A stretch of 10,310 nt of DNA from Paenibacillaceae bacterium (GTDB lineage: Bacteria; Bacillota; Bacilli; Paenibacillales; YIM-B00363): contig JAGWXQ010000032.1 of assembly GCA_018969805.1 (NCBI GenBank), forward strand, positions 1 to 10,310, written 5' to 3'. A model generated the notes under the pieces. It was not told where the DNA came from. It saw only the letters and a list, made by a program, of their open reading frames with translations, and made no database searches. The translations under genes were made by a program, and so were the position numbers. Positions within the stretch are counted from its first letter, which is position 1. The number at the start of each line of letters is the position of its first letter. This document shows, one piece after another, positions 6,664 through 10,310 of the stretch.

Positions 6664-7326
6664 GTGGGCAACGAACGACGGATCATCAACGTGGCAATCG
6701 ATGGGCCAGCGGGTGCAGGGAAAAGCACCGTGGCACAGCGTGCAGCACACGTACTGGACTTCATATACGTCGATACAGGGGCGATGTATCGGGCGATGAC
6801 GTTGGCATGGATGCGCGATCGGTGTGTGATCGATGCGCAGTTTGTTACGGCGCACGATGTGTCGTTTGTTTCGGTCAATGGACACTTGCGCATACACCTC
6901 GATGGGAAGGATGTGCATACGGACGTGCGTTCTCCGGAAGTGTCACAGCACGTCGCGGCCGTATCGGCGCATCGCGTCGTACGAGAGCGTCTCGTCGCGC
7001 TGCAGCGTCGGATCGCAGCGGATGGTGGGGTCGTTATGGATGGACGGGATATCGGTACTGCGGTGTTGCCCGACGCTGCGGTTAAGGTGTTTTTGACCGC
7101 CAGTGTGCACGTGCGTGCGGCGCGAAGGTGTGCAGAGTGGGGCGGCGCATCGCTCGAAGATGTCGCGGAGGCGATTCGTGCTCGCGATGCGCGGGATGAG
7201 ACGCGGGAGCAGTCGCCGCTCGTCTGTGCACCGGATGCGCTGCGCATCGATAGTACGCACATGACGATCGATGCGGTCGTGGGCACGATCGTGCACGCGG
7301 TTCAGGCGGTGATTCATCGTGTATGA
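6664..7326 (+). CDS. cmk: cytidylate (CMP/dCMP) kinase
   Basis: Phosphorylates CMP and dCMP to the diphosphates using ATP. The 220-residue protein has the P-loop IDGPAGAGKST (I12-T22), the nucleoside monophosphate-binding FIYVDTGAMYRAMTL at about 36-50, VVMDGRDIGTAVLP at about 124-137 and the lid-region RDARDETREQSPL near 180. Length matches B. subtilis Cmk (224). The start is GTG 6664; no in-frame ATG lies between the promoter and the P-loop, and GGATGG (6649-6654) is a weak ribosome binding site 9 nt upstream. The gene is GC-rich compared with its neighbours (lines starting at 6961 and 7201 count 41/60 and 40/60 G+C). It overlaps plsC by 8 nt. The identification is secure. Confidence 0.96.
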   Translation: MGNERRIINVAIDGPAGAGKSTVAQRAAHVLDFIYVDTGAMYRAMTLAWMRDRCVIDAQFVTAHDVSFVSVNGHLRIHLDGKDVHTDVRSPEVSQHVAAVSAHRVVRERLVALQRRIAADGGVVMDGRDIGTAVLPDAAVKVFLTASVHVRAARRCAEWGGASLEDVAEAIRARDARDETREQSPLVCAPDALRIDSTHMTIDAVVGTIVHAVQAVIHRV

Positions 7327-7897
7327 CGTGTCGCGGCGGTTGTTGTTCATGCTTTGTCGCGTGCTGTTTCGGTTGCGGTTTGACGGATTGGAGCACGTAC
7401 CGCGCGACGGGGCGGTTGTGCTTTGTTGCAACCACCGAAGTTTGTGGGATCCGGTGTTGCTTGGAATTCCGTTGACACGACAAGTGCATTTTATGGCAAA
7501 AGCCGAGTTGCTGCGTGTGCCGGTGTTGCGTGCATTGCTTCGGTCGTATGGGATTATTCCAGTGTCTCGCGGGCAGCTCGGTCTGGATACGATCAAGACC
7601 GCATTACGGCTGCTGCGCGATGGGCGCGTGGTGGCACTGTTTCCAGAAGGGACACGTTCGCGGACGGGTGCGCTTGGTGAAGGAAAAAAAGGTGCCGCAA
7701 GTATGGCGATGCGTTCCGGGGCGGTCGTCGTCCCCGTTGCGATTTGTGGGACGTACAAATGGGGCGCATCGATGCGCGTTACGTATGGAGCCCCGTTTGA
7801 ATGGCAACCAGAACAAACGATGGCCCCTGGCGATGCGCTACAAAAATGGACCGATGCGCTTATGGAACGCATCGGCCAAATGATCGTCGATGATTGA
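7319..7897 (+). CDS. plsC: 1-acyl-sn-glycerol-3-phosphate acyltransferase (PlsC family)
   Basis: Acylates lysophosphatidic acid to phosphatidic acid in membrane phospholipid synthesis. The 192-residue protein shows the four acyltransferase blocks: NHRSLWD with catalytic H39 and D44 (HX4D), a second block around GIIPVSRG (78-85), FPEGTRSRTG (108-117), and VVVPVAI further on. An N-terminal amphipathic or hydrophobic stretch (residues 7-21, RLLFMLCRVLFRLRF) could anchor it to the membrane. The length is typical of short bacterial PlsC. The start is GTG 7319, 7 nt after AGGCGGTG (7304-7311), inside the 3' end of cmk. The cmk-plsC-rpsA order recurs in Bacilli. No terminator is visible after it, so transcription may read on into the S1 gene. 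Confidence 0.93.
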   Translation: MYDVSRRLLFMLCRVLFRLRFDGLEHVPRDGAVVLCCNHRSLWDPVLLGIPLTRQVHFMAKAELLRVPVLRALLRSYGIIPVSRGQLGLDTIKTALRLLRDGRVVALFPEGTRSRTGALGEGKKGAASMAMRSGAVVVPVAICGTYKWGASMRVTYGAPFEWQPEQTMAPGDALQKWTDALMERIGQMIVDD

Positions 7898-7941
7898 TGA
7901 GGCGGGAAAAAAATTACTTTGCACCAATGTTCATTCATTGA

Positions 7942-7970
7942 TTGATTTCTCGTTTTGCCTGTGATATCCT
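7942..7970 (+). promoter_or_regulatory. Promoter for the S1-domain gene
   Basis: TTGATT (7942-7947), a 17-nt spacer and TATCCT (7965-7970) with a TG one base upstream (extended -10). Transcription would begin near 7977, giving a leader of about 65 nt. That leader contains a short AGTGG/CCACT repeat (7980-7984 and 8017-8021), which may be chance. No terminator is seen between plsC and this site, so it is probably an internal promoter. Confidence 0.6.
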
Positions 7971-8026
7971 AAAAACAAAAGTGGTAAGGCTGCACCGCAC
8001 CTATTCTGCTTTTTCGCCACTACCCC

Positions 8027-8034
8027 AAGGAGGT
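8027..8034 (+). promoter_or_regulatory. Strong consensus ribosome binding site of the S1-domain gene
   Basis: AAGGAGGT, 7 nt before ATG 8042. It is the only full consensus site on the plus strand here; the glg genes use AGGGG-type sites. It decides ATG 8042 over the out-of-frame ATG at 8037 and the in-frame ATG at codon 22. Confidence 0.85.
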
Positions 8035-8041
8035 TTATGTC

Positions 8042-9232
8042 ATGGTCGAACACACGGAGCTTGAAGTGCACACATCCGACGATCAATGGATGGAAGGCGC
8101 GCCGATGTTTAAGAAAGGAGAGACGGTGACGGGCACAGTCATCAAGATCGAAGACGATTGTGCGTACGTCGATATCGGGTACAAGTACGACGGCATGATT
8201 CCGATTCGGGAGTTGACGTTTCTGCCCTCTGCAAACGTCTCCGACATTTTGCAACTCGGGCAAGAAGTGACGTGCCGCATTGTCAATATCAATGACGCAC
8301 AAGAAACACTGACGCTATCGAAAAGACAAGTGGATAGTGAGAAGTCGTGGGCGCAAGTCCAGCAATACAAAGACGAGGAAGCCGTATTTGAGGTCAAAAT
8401 CGTCGATGTCGTCAAAGGTGGACTTGTCGCGGATTGTGGTGTGCGTGGATTTATCCCCGCATCGATGATCGATCGGTACTTTATCGATGATTATTCGTCG
8501 TACAAAGGACGCACACTGGCAGTTAAAGTGAAGGAAATCGACAAAGCGAACAACAAACTCATTTTGTCGCACAAGGAAGTGGCAGAAGCGGACTATCAGT
8601 CCAAAAAAGAGCAATTGTTTGCAAACTTGTCGTTGGATCAAGTGATTGAAGGCACTGTACAACGATTGACAAAGTTTGGGGCGTTTATTGATATTGGGGG
8701 CATCGACGGCTTGTGCCACATTTCAGAGCTTTCGTGGCACCACGTAGACAAACCATCGGACATCGTGCGTGAAGGGGACAAAGTACTCGTACGCGTCATT
8801 AAAATTGATCCGTACAACCAACGCATTTCGCTCAGCATCAAAGCGGCTGCACCAAGCCCGTGGGAACAGCTTGGGGATGCGATTGGCATTGACGACATCA
8901 TTGAGGGCAGAGTGAAGCGCATTGTCGATTTCGGGGCGTTCATCGAAATTCAGCCAGGTATTGAAGGACTTGTGCACATTTCGCAATTGGCGCGCAGACG
9001 CATTTCGACACCGTTTGAAGTGTTGGAAGTAGGACAGCACGTTCGTGCCCGTGTTCTTGATGTCAACATCCCAAACCGCCGTATTTCTTTGAGCATTAAG
9101 GAAGTCGAAGATTTGCCTTCGTTGCACCAAGACTTTTCGGACGACGATCGTGCGGATGAAGATGCATCTGAAGGAGGCATGCAGACGACGCTCGGCGAGC
9201 GCTTTGGCCAGCAGTGGTCGCAGTTGCGGTAA
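8042..9232 (+). CDS. rpsA: S1 RNA-binding domain protein, RpsA/YpfD homologue
   Basis: Member of the ribosomal protein S1 family, RNA-binding. In Bacilli this four-domain form (YpfD in B. subtilis, about 382 aa) is often annotated as 30S protein S1, but its ribosomal role is less certain than that of the six-domain Gram-negative protein. The 396 residues hold four S1 repeats at about 25-94, 112-178, 199-267 and 285-353. The last two are the most canonical (KFGAFIDIGGIDGLCHISELSW; DFGAFIEIQPGIEGLVHISQLA), each ending in RISLSIK. The second is divergent (GGLVADCGVRGFIPASMID). A low-complexity acidic tail (DFSDDDRADEDASE, about 364-377) precedes a short basic/aromatic end. It has its own promoter and a consensus ribosome binding site, consistent with high expression, and is the last gene of the cmk cluster. 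Confidence 0.92.
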   Translation: MVEHTELEVHTSDDQWMEGAPMFKKGETVTGTVIKIEDDCAYVDIGYKYDGMIPIRELTFLPSANVSDILQLGQEVTCRIVNINDAQETLTLSKRQVDSEKSWAQVQQYKDEEAVFEVKIVDVVKGGLVADCGVRGFIPASMIDRYFIDDYSSYKGRTLAVKVKEIDKANNKLILSHKEVAEADYQSKKEQLFANLSLDQVIEGTVQRLTKFGAFIDIGGIDGLCHISELSWHHVDKPSDIVREGDKVLVRVIKIDPYNQRISLSIKAAAPSPWEQLGDAIGIDDIIEGRVKRIVDFGAFIEIQPGIEGLVHISQLARRRISTPFEVLEVGQHVRARVLDVNIPNRRISLSIKEVEDLPSLHQDFSDDDRADEDASEGGMQTTLGERFGQQWSQLR

Positions 9233-9244
9233 ACAAGAAGCGGT

Positions 9245-9283
9245 GTGGCGAAGACACTTTGTGGGTGTCTTCGCCACTGTTTT
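9245..9283 (+). terminator. Rho-independent terminator after the S1-domain gene
   Basis: GTGGCGAAGACAC (9245-9257) and GTGTCTTCGCCAC (9265-9277) form a perfect 13-bp stem with a 7-nt loop, followed by TGTTTT. It lies 12 nt after the stop codon and marks the edge between the GC-balanced core genes and the AT-rich segment to the right. Confidence 0.92.
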
Positions 9284-9394
9284 GTGTTTGGGAAGCATGG
9301 AGGGGTGCGTTGGATGGAGGTCGATTCGTAAAGCGTTTGTAGCAAAAGACGCTGCAATAAAATCAATTACGTTATTTTTTTAGGGAGCAATAGT

Positions 9395-9472
9395 ATGTGG
9401 CTGATTTCGATTTCATATTATAGCGTACATGCTCATAATGATCGCTATTTTCAATTATTTTCGAATAAATAA
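9395..9472 (+). CDS. candidate 25-residue small ORF, unknown
   Basis: An ATG follows AGGGAG (9383-9388) by 6 nt and opens 25 codons to TAA. The peptide begins MWLISISYYSVHAH and ends QLFSNK. I recognise no family. It may be a true small gene, a decayed gene fragment or chance; the AT-rich context makes short spurious frames less likely to stay open, but 25 codons is not significant on its own. Confidence 0.15.
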   Translation: MWLISISYYSVHAHNDRYFQLFSNK

Positions 9473-9518
9473 CAAAGTGACCTGCATCCTTATTTCAAAC
9501 CAACTATCCGTGTTACAA

Positions 9519-9546
9519 AAAATCTTTTGCGATCAATTAAAAGGCA
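9519..9546 (-). terminator. Possible weak terminator for the fibronectin gene
   Basis: Read on the minus strand, CTTTT and AAAAG form a 5-bp stem with a loop of about 10 nt, followed by ATTTTTT, about 40 nt after the stop codon of the minus-strand gene. The stem is short and AU-rich, so it is doubtful. Confidence 0.25.
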
Positions 9547-9584
9547 CTCAGGGGATACATGTGTTCAATTGGGGATGAGTATGA

Positions 9585-10310
9585 CTAAATGGGTTGTCTA
9601 AACGTGTCTACAATGCTACCTTTCTTATTTATAATTAGAGATAAAGTTTTTCCGCTCGTTGATGTTATTGTAATTTCTTGATTCATTAACGTACCTTTAA
9701 TAAAAGTAAGGGAAAGTTCATTTCCATTTAACGCCCAACTACTTAAAACTTTACCTTGACGATAATGTTGTTTAGCGTCCCATGATCCAGATGCAATTGA
9801 AGGAAGAATGAATGTATATGTTCCGGTAGTATTAAAGTTTAAATCTAGATATGCAAGTTCATGTTTCGTTTCGTTTGGTTTTTTTAGAATGATGTATAGC
9901 GGGGAAGGGAAGTACGATCCGGTGAAGAGAGCGCTACGAAATGAATCGCTACTCGTAGAAGACGAGCTCTGCCCATATTTTACAGCTCTTACATTATACG
10001 AATGCGTATCGTTTTTTCTTACATTTTTTATTGTTGCTTGTGTTCCAGTAAGGACTTCCGTCCCATTTAGCTCGTATGCGGTTGCTCCTGAAATAGGTTC
10101 CCAATTTAATTTTAGTATTTCAGAATTTTCGTCGTAGGAATGTGTTACTTTTGGCATTTCCAAACCGGTTTTGCCAATCACTTTGTTTGTCGTTGTTGAT
10201 CCAGCTTCATTTTCGGCGACGACATAGAAGGAATAGGTAGTTGCTGCGGGGAGATTGCTGAACGTTTTCTTGTAAGTAGTACCATCTTGTGCGTTCCATT
10301 TTTCACTAAA
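9585..10310 (-). CDS. fibronectin type III repeat protein, C-terminal part (5' end outside the window)
   Basis: The frame is open from the window edge at 10310 to the stop at 9585, giving the last 241 residues of a longer protein; a GTG at 10181 is internal, not the start. The visible part ends one fibronectin type III domain (about 1-50, with TTYSFYVVAENEAGS, the typical end of such a repeat). It contains a second (about 52-117, LKLNWEPISGATAYELNG ... THSYNVRAVKYG). It finishes with a beta-rich region of about 120 residues with alternating hydrophobic strands (AYLDLNFNTTGTYTFILPS; SWALNGNELSLTFIKG; QEITITSTSGKTLSLII), reminiscent of lipocalin-like domains, though I cannot assign it. No LPXTG sorting signal or C-terminal membrane anchor is present. 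Such proteins are usually secreted or cell-surface adhesins or glycan-binding modules of enzymes. Base composition is AT-rich (18-19 G+C per 60 nt in two lines counted), unlike the genes to the left. Confidence 0.8.
   Translation of the reverse strand, partial: FSEKWNAQDGTTYKKTFSNLPAATTYSFYVVAENEAGSTTTNKVIGKTGLEMPKVTHSYDENSEILKLNWEPISGATAYELNGTEVLTGTQATIKNVRKNDTHSYNVRAVKYGQSSSSTSSDSFRSALFTGSYFPSPLYIILKKPNETKHELAYLDLNFNTTGTYTFILPSIASGSWDAKQHYRQGKVLSSWALNGNELSLTFIKGTLMNQEITITSTSGKTLSLIINKKGSIVDTFRQPI

Larger units (their letters stand above)
9284..9584. other. AT-rich intergenic region between two convergent genes
   Basis: This stretch of about 300 nt lies between the S1-gene terminator and the stop codon of the minus-strand fibronectin gene. 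It holds a 25-codon candidate small ORF (9395-9472) and a weak AGCGT/ACGCT repeat (9332-9353). I see no insertion sequence ends, tRNA or attachment-site duplication. Confidence 0.55.

Noticed and set aside
6525..7286. 253-codon minus-strand frame opposite cmk, very rich in Ser/Thr/Arg/Ala
   Set aside because: Low-complexity product typical of an antisense frame of a GC-rich gene; cmk is certain.
9150..9383. 77-codon plus-strand frame overlapping the end of the S1 gene
   Set aside because: It starts within rpsA, crosses the terminator hairpin and has no ribosome binding site of its own.

Overview
This window looks like chromosomal DNA of a Gram-positive, endospore-former-type bacterium (Bacillota, Bacillales). 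The evidence is a GlgC/GlgD pair (the two-subunit ADP-glucose pyrophosphorylase typical of Bacillus and Geobacillus), the order ypfA (PilZ) - cmk - plsC - rpsA/ypfD familiar from Bacilli, strong G-rich Shine-Dalgarno sites, and frequent GTG/TTG starts. GC is moderate in most genes, high in cmk and low at the right end. I cannot name genus or species.

Layout. (1) Positions 57-5611, plus strand: a tightly packed glycogen synthesis operon glgB-glgC-glgD-glgA (branching enzyme, ADP-glucose pyrophosphorylase catalytic and regulatory subunits, glycogen synthase). glgC/glgD overlap by 4 nt and glgD/glgA by 8 nt. No glycogen phosphorylase gene (glgP) follows glgA. (2) 5624-6268: a YpfA/YcgR-type PilZ protein, a predicted cyclic-di-GMP receptor, begins just after glgA with its ribosome binding site abutting the glgA stop, so it is probably the last gene of the glycogen operon. 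A Rho-independent terminator follows. (3) 6317-6663: a roughly 350-nt gap with a good promoter for the next operon and a candidate 40-codon minus-strand small ORF. (4) 6664-9232: cmk (cytidylate kinase), plsC (1-acylglycerol-3-phosphate acyltransferase) and a four-S1-domain RpsA homologue with its own promoter, closed by a perfect 13-bp terminator hairpin. (5) 9284-10310: an AT-rich segment with a minus-strand gene, cut by the window edge, for a fibronectin type III protein, probably secreted or surface-attached and possibly acquired.

How they work together: GlgC/GlgD make ADP-glucose, GlgA polymerises it, and GlgB adds branches. The PilZ protein in the same transcript suggests, but does not prove, a link between c-di-GMP (motile/sessile switching) and carbon storage. 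The second operon is housekeeping: nucleotide metabolism, phospholipid synthesis and an S1-like RNA-binding protein. The most interesting points are the glg-PilZ junction, the unannotated minus-strand small ORF with its structured start, and the compositional break at the right end. I see no CRISPR array, prophage, insertion sequence, tRNA or rRNA.
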